Assembly (NCBI GenBank): GCA_029261675.1
Contig: JAJDBA010000021.1
Location: 1-24,528 of the forward strand
DNA: 24,528 nucleotides
Reading direction: 5' to 3'
From: Nitrospinaceae bacterium
GTDB taxonomy: Bacteria; Nitrospinota; Nitrospinia; Nitrospinales; VA-1
In this document: positions 1 to 7,862 of the stretch, one piece after another
How positions within the stretch are numbered: the stretch's first letter is position 1
Layout of the letters: each line of letters begins with the position of its first letter
Notes under the pieces: model-generated
Databases searched by the model: none
Told to the model about the DNA's origin: nothing
What the model saw: the letters and a program-made list of their open reading frames with translations, nothing else
Program-made: the position numbers and the translations under genes

Positions 1-42
1 AACATTTTACCCCGACAGGCTAGTGTTTCATTCTAGGGGATA

Positions 43-109
43 AAAAGGGGTCAAGAAAAGGGGTCAAAAAGGGGTCAAGTCCACTATTGACGGTAAGTCT
101 TTAAAGTGG
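43..109. repeat. Short tandem AAAAGGGGTCAA repeats plus adjoining direct-repeat motif
   Basis: Three copies of AAAAGGGGTCAA begin at 43, 56 and 67, with 13- and 11-base periods; the last runs into GTCCACTATTGACGG. The tract continues as ATTGACGGTAAGTCTTTAAA (86-105), whose parts recur in the same orientation at 3069-3093. CCACT (81-85) and AGTGG (105-109) could pair as a weak stem. Dispersed GGGGTCAAGTC-like units are known near REP-associated (Y1/RAYT) transposase loci in some proteobacteria; assigning this tract to that class is inference, because no transposase gene lies in the window. Confidence 0.5.
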
Positions 110-191
110 TTACTTAATAGATAGTTTTCAGCCAACAGCGAACGATCAAATAATTTTAACCCACCCGATTGTTTGTAAATTCTGTATTTGA

Positions 192-905
192 CTATTTACT
201 GTAAAACTCTTTTTTTGCTTCCCGAATGTATTCTGAAACGGATCTTCTGGATTTTGAATATCGTGCTTTATATTCCCTGTTAGAAATGCTTTCTACTCCA
301 GTGTGAAGGGCATCGGGTACTAAAATTTTTGTGATTTTTGTGCTATTCACTAGTTCGGAAATTGATATGTTGTCTTCGGCTTTAAGGATTTCAAAAACCT
401 TGCTTTTGACGAGTTCTTTTAAGGGTGAATCTTTCTTTCCTTTTTTTTCGGGAAGAATAGATGAGTCAGGAGAGGGTTTTATTGATTTGAAAATTAAAGA
501 AACTTTTTTAGGAGTTTTTATTTCAAAACGATCAAATTGTTTTTGTGTTTTTGAGTGATTAACCCATGACTTAAATTCTAGTGGGGCAAAGTGTGCTTGA
601 AGGGTGAATGAAAATGGTTTTTCTGAATTAGAAAAAGAGTCAGATTTGTTAAGATTGATTAATTCACCGGTATCTATCGCATTCGTTAAAGATTTTAGAA
701 AGTTTTTTTGTTTTCGTGTGCGTCTATCTTCAAATGCAACTTCGTTAACAAAAAATAACCGTTCGCAATCTTCGCCTGACCAGTATAGCTTGGCTAGATA
801 CTCTTCGGGGTTAATGGTGGTCGATTGCTGATATTTTTCTTCCTGTTCCAAGGCAAGCTTTTGATTCTCTATTGCTGATTGTAGCTTCTGAGTTTTCTTA
901 TTCAT
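192..905 (-). CDS. Hypothetical protein, 237 aa, basic, unrecognised
   Basis: I do not recognise this family. The predicted protein is soluble, with no signal peptide or membrane segment. Its first 30 residues are rich in Q, K and E and could form a coiled coil. Residues about 150-237 are strongly basic and end in a helix-like stretch (RRSVSEYIREAKKEF), so nucleic-acid or protein binding is possible but unproven. The ATG at 905 has no convincing ribosome binding site. It lies 28 bases downstream of the stop of the 622-aa gene on the same strand, so translation of this gene probably depends on the upstream one. The ORF is long and free of stops, which supports a real gene. Direct-repeat motifs outside both ends of the pair suggest accessory DNA. 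Confidence 0.6.
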   Translation of the reverse strand: MNKKTQKLQSAIENQKLALEQEEKYQQSTTINPEEYLAKLYWSGEDCERLFFVNEVAFEDRRTRKQKNFLKSLTNAIDTGELINLNKSDSFSNSEKPFSFTLQAHFAPLEFKSWVNHSKTQKQFDRFEIKTPKKVSLIFKSIKPSPDSSILPEKKGKKDSPLKELVKSKVFEILKAEDNISISELVNSTKITKILVPDALHTGVESISNREYKARYSKSRRSVSEYIREAKKEFYSK

Positions 906-933
906 TTTATAAAGGGGCCAAGTCGCTTCTTAC

Positions 934-2802
934 TCACTCTTCGTTCTCAAAAATCTCTTTCAACTTGTCTTTGCTACGGGGGTCTTTGGCCAGGTGAAGC
1001 ATGGATTGTTCGTTGGCGCTCAAGTTTGCGATGCTAGTTTTCTTGAAATAATGGGAAAAGGAACCCCAAAGGCTGGCAAGGTCATGAAACTCGTTATAGG
1101 TGGAGAGGATATTTGTCATATTGGTGATGCTTCTAGCATCCAACCCATCAAATAAAATGAACAATTGCATCGAAAGGTCATAGAGCACCTGCGACATTCC
1201 TTCGGTACCCTTTTTTAGAAAGGAGAACTTATTTACGTTTTTTTTCAAAGACGCGTTATCTGAATTGAGCACCGAGATATTTTTTCCGACCACTTCCAAA
1301 TCTTCCTGAATCTCTTTCCAAATACTCTTATTACCCAACTTCTTCTCAAGCTTCTCCTTCGCGATTTTAGTCGAAAACAATTCTTTGAAAGCGGAGTAGG
1401 TATCGGCTAATTCCTTCACTTTATCAGGATACATCTTCCGGATATTCTTTTCCATGGCCTGGTCGTAGGTCTGCATCATTGTCTTAAATTCATTTTTATC
1501 CAAAGGCTCATCAGCCTGAATTTTCTCCGTGGCTTTGGAGATGCTTTGAAACAATAATTGTTTTTCCTCGGGAGCATACCAGAAGTCAATCTCATGGATG
1601 ATGATGTTGATTCGAGCTAGGATGTCTCTTCCATACCTCTTTTCGTGATGGGGAGTGATAGTAATCGTAATGTCCTCGGCATCTTTTTCCAGGACAACAA
1701 TATTGAAATCTTTTTTCAACAGCTTGCTAAAAATCATATCTAACCGGGCGAATGGCAACCTTCCTTCATCGATGTACCTATCCACTTCATCCAAGATCAC
1801 TTTCAAACGTGTTATGTCTGGAGATTTTGCAAGTTTGGTCTCCAACGTTTTTCTAGTGCGTTTAAGCTCAGCCGCGTTATAAAAGATAAGGTCTCTGCGG
1901 AGGTTATTGAACTGGTCAAGCAAGGTGGTGGCTTTTCTTACTTCTTCACAATAGGAATATTTTTTTCTGGATTTTTGGTGCAAAATCATCAGGAATGAAC
2001 CTGTATCGAATATTTCGCTCATTTTTGAAATCGACTGATCCCTCTCTTTCACTTGAGGGTAATATTTTCGCAGTTCTGGCTCTGACCTTCTTTCCTTTAA
2101 AAAGCCTTCCATGGTTTTACAAATCTCATAGTAAATACCGTTGAGTTCTTTATAAGATTCTGGAGAATTCTCATAATATTGGTATCTGGAAAACACCTTA
2201 TTTTTCGATCGCAACTCCTTATATCCTAAAACTCTGTCCTCACCCGAGCCGTTACCCTCAAAAAACTCTTTTAAACCGATTTCTTTTTCTTCCAATTTTT
2301 CGACCAACTCGGTCACCTCAGGAAGGATGGTATTGGCCATATTATCGGGCTTGCGGTAATGTTTTTCCATATAGCCCAATTCATATCGAATGTTGGGGAT
2401 GATGAAATCGATCGGGTCGAGAAGCATATCGATAGTCTTGAATATCTCCTGCTTGTAGGCTTCTAATTTGCATTCATATTGATCCTCGACGATTGTTTCA
2501 ATCTCCTTCTTTAATTTCTTGAAATGCTCATCAAGCATTTGGAGACTCTCAAGAGCAATAACAAGGTCGATCTTTTTGTCTTTACTTTTGCAAAGAGTGG
2601 TTTCTACTTTTTCAGAAATTTTCGGGAGCTTTTTCTTTTGATTGCGAATGATTTTTAATATTCGAGCCCTCTCTTCTTCAGGGCCTTTTTCTCCCGGTTC
2701 AATTTCGGAGGCATCTTGGACCTTGGTCTCAAACATGCCCAGTTGGTTTTCTAATAAACCAACGTCCTTTTTAAACACGGGTAATTGTTTTGCGTCAATC
2801 AT
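934..2802 (-). CDS. Hypothetical coiled-coil-rich cytoplasmic protein, 622 aa
   Basis: No family is recognised. The protein is highly charged (K/E rich) and mostly helical in appearance, with likely coiled-coil stretches around residues 50-125 (KIIRNQKKKLPKISEKVETT onward) and 480-525. There is no signal peptide, no transmembrane helix and no visible nucleotide-binding loop. The ATG at 2802 is preceded by GGAAG about four bases upstream, a reasonable ribosome binding site. The gene is followed after 28 bases by the 237-aa gene on the same strand, and the two probably form an operon. A structural or scaffold role, or a role as half of an accessory (for example defence-type) pair, would be guesses. 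Confidence is high that it is a gene and nil for function. Confidence 0.7.
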   Translation of the reverse strand: MIDAKQLPVFKKDVGLLENQLGMFETKVQDASEIEPGEKGPEEERARILKIIRNQKKKLPKISEKVETTLCKSKDKKIDLVIALESLQMLDEHFKKLKKEIETIVEDQYECKLEAYKQEIFKTIDMLLDPIDFIIPNIRYELGYMEKHYRKPDNMANTILPEVTELVEKLEEKEIGLKEFFEGNGSGEDRVLGYKELRSKNKVFSRYQYYENSPESYKELNGIYYEICKTMEGFLKERRSEPELRKYYPQVKERDQSISKMSEIFDTGSFLMILHQKSRKKYSYCEEVRKATTLLDQFNNLRRDLIFYNAAELKRTRKTLETKLAKSPDITRLKVILDEVDRYIDEGRLPFARLDMIFSKLLKKDFNIVVLEKDAEDITITITPHHEKRYGRDILARINIIIHEIDFWYAPEEKQLLFQSISKATEKIQADEPLDKNEFKTMMQTYDQAMEKNIRKMYPDKVKELADTYSAFKELFSTKIAKEKLEKKLGNKSIWKEIQEDLEVVGKNISVLNSDNASLKKNVNKFSFLKKGTEGMSQVLYDLSMQLFILFDGLDARSITNMTNILSTYNEFHDLASLWGSFSHYFKKTSIANLSANEQSMLHLAKDPRSKDKLKEIFENEE

Positions 2803-3110
2803 TTCACTTCCCGATTATTCATAGGAAAATTTTTAAAATTGCAGGCTTATAATACTTTTACTTCGATTTAGTAATTAGCGGCTTTTCAAGCCATTTACTA
2901 GAGCGGAGATCCCGTAAAAGGGGCAGTTCACTCTTGATTGCATGCCTGAATATGGTTTCGAAGTGTAATTTTATATTATTTTGCAAGGGAACAAAAGAGG
3001 GTGTTGAGGATTAACCCTTCATCGAGAAATGCACCTCAGGGGCAAATACGCGAGCAATTTCATCTTGAATTGACGGTGAAGTCTATTTAAAAGCCATATG
3101 TTATGGGAAT
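2803..3110. other. Intergenic region, 308 bases, no gene; carries right-hand repeat motif
   Basis: No credible ORF was found on either strand. It should hold the promoter of the 622-aa gene (reading left from 2802) and the 3' end of the transcript of the 15-kb minus-strand gene run. A 5-bp hairpin GGCTT/AAGCC (about 2880-2892) has no U-tract, so I do not call it a terminator. The right copy of the ATTGACGGT motif lies at 3069-3093. Confidence 0.5.
3069..3093. repeat. Right-hand copy of ATTGACGGT...AAGTCT...TTTAAA motif
   Basis: The stretch reads ATTGACGGT, then GAAGTCT, then ATTTAAAAG. It matches 86-106 in the same orientation: the first nine bases are identical, followed by AAGTCT and TTAAA with small indels. 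With the left copy it brackets the two unknown genes at 192-2802. Chance similarity is possible given the short length. Confidence 0.4.
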
Positions 3111-3878
3111 TTATTGATCGAAAAACTGCTTCAAGGTGTTTTTAAAGTTTTGCTGAAGTTGTTCTAATTGTGTTGATGTGACCGTTAATTTGTCCCTGTC
3201 AAACCATGGATCGGTTAGGTAGAGAATACGACTCATTTCGATCTGCAGGCAGGGGATCGGTTTGTTTCCATAGGTGCGGGTGATGTGACCTCCGGCAAAT
3301 GGAACGTCGATAACAACATCTTCTTTATTTAATTTAAATGCTGTTCGAATGCATTCTGCCATTTTTTGAGCTATTTCTTTGGGACAACTTTTTCCAAAAT
3401 TACTTCCCAGACAAAACTTTGGTCGGGCTTTTCCAGGATCTGGAGAAATTTGGGGACCCACCGCTTCCATCGTATGGCAGTCGAGCATCAATTTGATTTC
3501 TTTATTTGAAGCTAACGTTTTGCTGAGCAAATCGTGATATGGATGATAATAATTTTTTAAAATATCATCGGTTATATATTTATCGAGTTCCTGCCCTGGG
3601 TGGTAAATGGGTTTTCCCATGCAAGTCATAGACTTGACCACTCCATCCGGGTTTTTGGGTGGCCGATCACTGACATCACGATTCAAATCTACAAAGGCTC
3701 TAGCTATATTTCCTTCCACGCAAGCTAAAACACTGTCTTTTATTCCATAGATTTCACGGGTTAAGGCGTCTCCATCTTCGAACTGGTCTTTAGGAGTGAT
3801 GCAGATACGGGAAGTTAGTTCTGTGGGGGTATCGGTTCCACCATGAGGAATGGATAAAAGAACCGGAAATTTACTCAT
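3111..3878 (-). CDS. N-formylglutamate amidohydrolase (FGase) family protein
   Basis: This 255-aa protein carries FGase-family (HutG-type) signatures: SIPHGG (residues 9-14), DLNRD (64-68), the DCHT metal/active-site motif (133-136), GGHITRTYG (196-204) and QIEMSR (212-217). Family members hydrolyse N-acyl or N-formyl groups from glutamate-like amino acids using a bound metal, and fold like zinc carboxypeptidases. There is no signal peptide, so it should be cytoplasmic. It starts three bases after the stop of the gamma-glutamyltransferase gene and is the last gene of the minus-strand run. No histidine-degradation genes (hutH/U/I) are near, so a role in histidine catabolism is unlikely here. 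The neighbours suggest action on a glutamyl or N-acyl-glutamyl product. The exact substrate is unknown. Confidence 0.88.
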   Translation of the reverse strand: MSKFPVLLSIPHGGTDTPTELTSRICITPKDQFEDGDALTREIYGIKDSVLACVEGNIARAFVDLNRDVSDRPPKNPDGVVKSMTCMGKPIYHPGQELDKYITDDILKNYYHPYHDLLSKTLASNKEIKLMLDCHTMEAVGPQISPDPGKARPKFCLGSNFGKSCPKEIAQKMAECIRTAFKLNKEDVVIDVPFAGGHITRTYGNKPIPCLQIEMSRILYLTDPWFDRDKLTVTSTQLEQLQQNFKNTLKQFFDQ

Positions 3879-3881
3879 AAA

Positions 3882-5513
3882 TCAAAACCCTGCCGCTGTT
3901 CCGTCTCTGCGAATTTCAGCTACACCCTGAAACTGGTTATTAGTTTGAGAATTAATGACGGCATGGATAGCTCCCAGGTAGAACGAATAGGCTTCCCGTG
4001 AATCAATTTTATAACCTGCTGTTTTCAGATATTCAACGATGGCAGGATCAAACCGTTCTTCCTCTAAAGACAATTTGCCACCCACGGTACAATGCATTCT
4101 TGGTCTTAACATCGCCTCACTAATGGGCAGGTCTCCATCAATAACATGGGACAGGAACTGACTCATTGCTGAAAAGATACGTTCGCTCCCCGGGCTCCCT
4201 GCCACCATCCAGGGTCGGTCATTATAAAATGCGATGATAGGGGCTACAGAACTCCAAGGGACAGCATTGGGTCTCAGGTAATATGGATGGGAAGGGTCTT
4301 TAGTGTCCAAAGAGCTCATATAATTATTGTACAAAAATCCAAGACCACGCGCAGCAACCTTTGATCCATAAACCAACTCGATGGATTGGGTAATGCCTAT
4401 AGCATTTCCCTCCTTATCCATTACAGACAGGTGGGTGGTATCGTTGTTCAATGTAAAAAGTTCTGTTAACGGTAATGTGGGGTCAATCTCATCCCGAATA
4501 GAAGAAGAGAGGTTTCTTGCAAATTCAAGGCTCAGAATTTTTTTATCATGTGGAAGTTGAGGATAAATATTCGGATCGAAGGGTCGCTCTTTATGGTTGA
4601 GTAAGCCTTTCCGAAAAGTCTCAGCTAAAAAATGAAACATTTTAGGAGTTGGATTTTTGAAAAACTTTGAAGGCATGTTTTTCATCATTTGCAGAACCAG
4701 AAGTAAAGTTCTTCCTGCACCAGGAGGAGGAGAAGTGAAAATTTTTACTTTACGATAGTTTCTTCGAATGGGTTTGCGTTCGACAGGCCATGGAATCAGG
4801 GCCAGATCTTCCGCTCGTAGGAAGCCTTCGTTGAATCGCATATCCTCATCAATTTGTTTCGCAATTTCTCCAGTATAAAATGATTTAACTCCATGTTGCG
4901 CCAAATGCTCAAGCAATCCTGTTAAATCTTTCTGTATGAACTGCTCACCTACTGCATAAGGCTCTTTGCCTTCCTTCAGAAAATATTTAGCTCCTGACAA
5001 AGAATCCAAACTCAGAAATTTCTCAAGCTCCCTCTTTTGCATATCGTGCTGCAATTGAGTGATTTGGTATCCCTCACGAGCAATTTGGATGGCGGGTTTT
5101 AAAACTTCACCCCATTCCAACTTTCCATAACGAAAGTGAAGATAACCCAAAACTGCTGGAGTGCTGGGAACCGTTGTTGCTTTGTATCCCTGGAAACGTT
5201 GTGTCTTTTTATCAATGCGGTCAATATGGGCAAGAGAAGGTACTCTGCTCGATCCATCCAAGGCAATGGTATTGCCTTTAAAATGAAGAATCGCCATGGA
5301 TTGCCCACCCAAGCCGCTGGCCTGAGGCTCACAAACTCCTAACGCAAATGCAGAAGCCACTGCGGCATCAATCACATTTCCTCCCTGCCTTAGCATTTCA
5401 ACTCCAGCCTGAGTGGCTTCAGGGAAAGCGGTAGATACCATCCCATTTTCAGAAGTAGAGCATTTGCCATCAGAAGTTGGAGCAAATCCCCCTTCTATTC
5501 TTTCAAGCTTCAT
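3882..5513 (-). CDS. ggt: Gamma-glutamyltransferase (GGT) family protein
   Basis: This 543-aa member of the N-terminal-nucleophile gamma-glutamyltranspeptidase family is made as one chain. The predicted self-cleavage site and catalytic threonine are in DTTHLSV (Thr359). The substrate-binding pair SS (421-422) and the GSPG loop (439-442) are present, though the second Gly of the usual GSPGG is Ser443. R90 in DGSSRVP matches the glutamate-carboxylate-binding arginine. It lacks an obvious signal peptide, unlike the periplasmic E. coli enzyme, so it probably works in the cytoplasm. Its ATG overlaps the TGA of the upstream ATP-grasp gene by four bases (ATGA), so the two are translationally coupled, and the FGase follows after three bases. 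Expected activity is hydrolysis or transfer of gamma-glutamyl groups. An acylase-type specificity within the family cannot be excluded. Confidence 0.9.
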   Translation of the reverse strand: MKLERIEGGFAPTSDGKCSTSENGMVSTAFPEATQAGVEMLRQGGNVIDAAVASAFALGVCEPQASGLGGQSMAILHFKGNTIALDGSSRVPSLAHIDRIDKKTQRFQGYKATTVPSTPAVLGYLHFRYGKLEWGEVLKPAIQIAREGYQITQLQHDMQKRELEKFLSLDSLSGAKYFLKEGKEPYAVGEQFIQKDLTGLLEHLAQHGVKSFYTGEIAKQIDEDMRFNEGFLRAEDLALIPWPVERKPIRRNYRKVKIFTSPPPGAGRTLLLVLQMMKNMPSKFFKNPTPKMFHFLAETFRKGLLNHKERPFDPNIYPQLPHDKKILSLEFARNLSSSIRDEIDPTLPLTELFTLNNDTTHLSVMDKEGNAIGITQSIELVYGSKVAARGLGFLYNNYMSSLDTKDPSHPYYLRPNAVPWSSVAPIIAFYNDRPWMVAGSPGSERIFSAMSQFLSHVIDGDLPISEAMLRPRMHCTVGGKLSLEEERFDPAIVEYLKTAGYKIDSREAYSFYLGAIHAVINSQTNNQFQGVAEIRRDGTAAGF

Positions 5514-7702
5514 ATTTCAAACTTCTTGGAGGAAAGGTAGATGAGGTAAGCAAGAAGGACACTACGGTCAATTAAACTGTCACGGACGACATGTTCGTTA
5601 TTGTTTCCATATCCACCGGTTACAGGACCGAGTCCATCAAGTGAAGGAATTCCCTCCCCAATGTTAGAAAGGCAGGACACAATACTATTTTCGGATTTGT
5701 TAATTCGAACCTCCACCAACTTGGCTACTTTAAGTACTTGTTCATAAAACTGGAGTGTCTTTTCATTTTCCAGAAAGGGTTTGGTCACAGGCCTTTTTGT
5801 CACATGGACCTTAATATTGTCTTGTGGTTTTGATGTGAAAATCTGATTCACTTGTTCTTCAAGTCTCACTCGTTGATCTGGATTGCGAAAACGAATTACA
5901 AATGACAGGGCCGCATGATAGGTGGGCTGGTCTTCCATTCCTTTTGTTTGCAAACCTGTAATGGTAATGAAAATACCATCCGATTCGTAGTTTAATTTTC
6001 TCAATGAATTTATTTTCTGAGAGGCGTAAAGAATTGGGTCGCTGATTTCTGTAGAAGATTTAAGCCCGTCCTTGTTTTGCCGTCTATTTATTTCGATTTC
6101 ATAACGCAAGGTGCCAGAGCAGGATGTCATGATTTCTCCGCTCAATCCGGCTCCGCTTAAACCCAAAACATATTTTGATTTTTTTGAAAGCTCGTCAATT
6201 ACAGGTTTTGATGAACGTTCTCCAAGGGATTCGTCAGGGATTAATAGAATCCCACATTTCACTTTTCGTAAAGTCCGGGTATGGCGTAAGGCTTTAACAG
6301 CACCCAGTAATACAGCAATTCCTCCCTTGCCTCGAGCCACTCCTGTCCCATAGATGCGTCCCTTTTCTTCATGGAATGAATTGTAGTCTTCAAAATCAAC
6401 GGGGTTGTCCATATGTCCAATAACCAAAACATCATTTTTTTCATCCATATGATTAGTGAGATATAAAATATTGCCAAATTCAGCTCGAGAATAAACATGG
6501 CGGTTGAATCCAAAAGCACCAAGCTTATTCGAAATCCATCGGCCTAATGAGTTCACACCTTCAATATTCTCGACGAAGGAATTAATCTCCACCATATTGG
6601 ATAGATCTTCTTCCATCGTTCCAAGGTTGCCTCGCAAATAACTTCTCAGCCTAATTCTAAGAGGATCACTTTTTGCTTTTGTCGCAGTTTCTTCGACTGC
6701 AATCTGGTCCATTTGCTGACTGCCAAAATAACGTTCGACAGCGACATCTAGCATTCTGTTGACCATAGTTTCAAAGGTGTAACCCGCTACTTTAGCTGCA
6801 TGAACATACGATCCTGTCATTCCAAGGCTAGCCATTGAGTTCAATTCCAGAATGTATAGCTTTCCGTCATCACCCATTCGATAATCGACCCTGCAAAAAT
6901 CGTAGATTCCTAAAACCTTTGCTGTTTCTTTGGTCAATCTGCGAAGTTCGTTAGCTATATTTTCATCAACATTTGCCGGGCAAACTTTTTCTTTTGGTTT
7001 TTTTGATTTGTCCTCCAAAGTCTGTATGGCATTGGGGTTTCCGGCCAGATCAATTTCGAGCAATGGGAAAACCTCTGGGTCTTTATTTCCAAGGAGGCCA
7101 ATAGCAAATTCTCGACCTGGAATAAATTGTTCCACTAGAATTGGCTGATGAAATTCATCAACCAGCTTGGTAATCAGAGTTTCCAGGTCCGGTTTATTGT
7201 GAACCACTTCGATACCAAGAGACACTGCTTCCATTTTTGGTTTGGTGATGACTGGGTAGGGCAGGTCGTCTGGGATTTGCTGTGCATCGTAAAAAACCCA
7301 ATAAGGTGAAGTTGGCAATCCTGCCGCCTGAACCATAACTTTCGTCGTTACCTTGTCCAGAGCAATTCCATGGCCTGCGGGACTCGAACCCACATAGGGT
7401 ACCCCTAACATTTCTAATAAAGAGGGCATATGGGTATAGCGACTGACACCCTGAAGGCCATATGCCATATTGAAAACCATTCCAGGTTGTTCACCCTGGA
7501 CGACACGAGGCATGAAGTTTTGTAGTTGCTCAATGACATTGATATTGCCGTCAATGATACGGACATTATGGCCACCTTTTTCTAAAGCACTAGCAACCCT
7601 TTCAACTGTTTTTGGGTTATAGGTTTCCTGATTTTGCATCCCGAAAACATTTAAGACCCCTTCGGCATCCTTTTGCTTGTTATAAATAACGGCGACTTTC
7701 AT
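5510..7702 (-). CDS. ATP-grasp ligase (D-Ala-D-Ala ligase-like) fused to degenerate M20-like domain
   Basis: The 730-aa protein has two parts. Residues 1-330 are a Ddl-type ATP-grasp ligase: substrate/ATP loops around 87-118, ATP-binding lysine in VITKPKMEA (151-159), VEQFIPGREFA (190-200), and intact Mg-ATP ligands D273, E286 and N288 (LYILELNS). Residues about 350-730 match M20 zinc peptidases in fold signatures (GHMD 429-432, GTGVARGKGG 452-461, PDESLG 489-494), yet most metal ligands are lost: the bridging Asp is Arg457, the second Glu is Ser492, no acidic ligand is seen near 515-522, and the terminal His near 699 is missing. The ligase half should therefore be active, while the peptidase half is probably non-catalytic. 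It is longer than a stand-alone Ddl (about 300-370 aa). Coupling to ggt by ATGA suggests it makes an amide product handled by GGT and FGase. It is unlikely to be the cell-wall Ddl. Confidence 0.85.
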   Translation of the reverse strand: MKVAVIYNKQKDAEGVLNVFGMQNQETYNPKTVERVASALEKGGHNVRIIDGNINVIEQLQNFMPRVVQGEQPGMVFNMAYGLQGVSRYTHMPSLLEMLGVPYVGSSPAGHGIALDKVTTKVMVQAAGLPTSPYWVFYDAQQIPDDLPYPVITKPKMEAVSLGIEVVHNKPDLETLITKLVDEFHQPILVEQFIPGREFAIGLLGNKDPEVFPLLEIDLAGNPNAIQTLEDKSKKPKEKVCPANVDENIANELRRLTKETAKVLGIYDFCRVDYRMGDDGKLYILELNSMASLGMTGSYVHAAKVAGYTFETMVNRMLDVAVERYFGSQQMDQIAVEETATKAKSDPLRIRLRSYLRGNLGTMEEDLSNMVEINSFVENIEGVNSLGRWISNKLGAFGFNRHVYSRAEFGNILYLTNHMDEKNDVLVIGHMDNPVDFEDYNSFHEEKGRIYGTGVARGKGGIAVLLGAVKALRHTRTLRKVKCGILLIPDESLGERSSKPVIDELSKKSKYVLGLSGAGLSGEIMTSCSGTLRYEIEINRRQNKDGLKSSTEISDPILYASQKINSLRKLNYESDGIFITITGLQTKGMEDQPTYHAALSFVIRFRNPDQRVRLEEQVNQIFTSKPQDNIKVHVTKRPVTKPFLENEKTLQFYEQVLKVAKLVEVRINKSENSIVSCLSNIGEGIPSLDGLGPVTGGYGNNNEHVVRDSLIDRSVLLAYLIYLSSKKFEI

Positions 7703-7862
7703 AAATTAGTCTTTCAAAAAGTTTGGTAAGAGATACACATAGTAGCCCATACATAGTGAAAAATACATGATTTTTAAAATCGAAATATTTCTACTGTTTT
7801 GTTTTTTGAATAAACGGGAAAATCTAATCCGATTTTGAGCTGTTTTTTCTCATCCCCGATTC

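Noticed and set aside
2879..2893. GGCTT/AAGCC hairpin as a terminator
   Set aside because: It has a five-pair stem and no U-tract on either strand.
3013..3022. AACCCTTCAT shared with 19621-19630
   Set aside because: A ten-base match with little flanking similarity is expected by chance in a low-GC window of this size.
5510..7702. Gene as the essential cell-wall D-Ala-D-Ala ligase (ddl)
   Set aside because: It is fused to an M20-like domain, lies in an operon with GGT and FGase, and is far from any mur or fts genes, so the symbol ddl would mislead.
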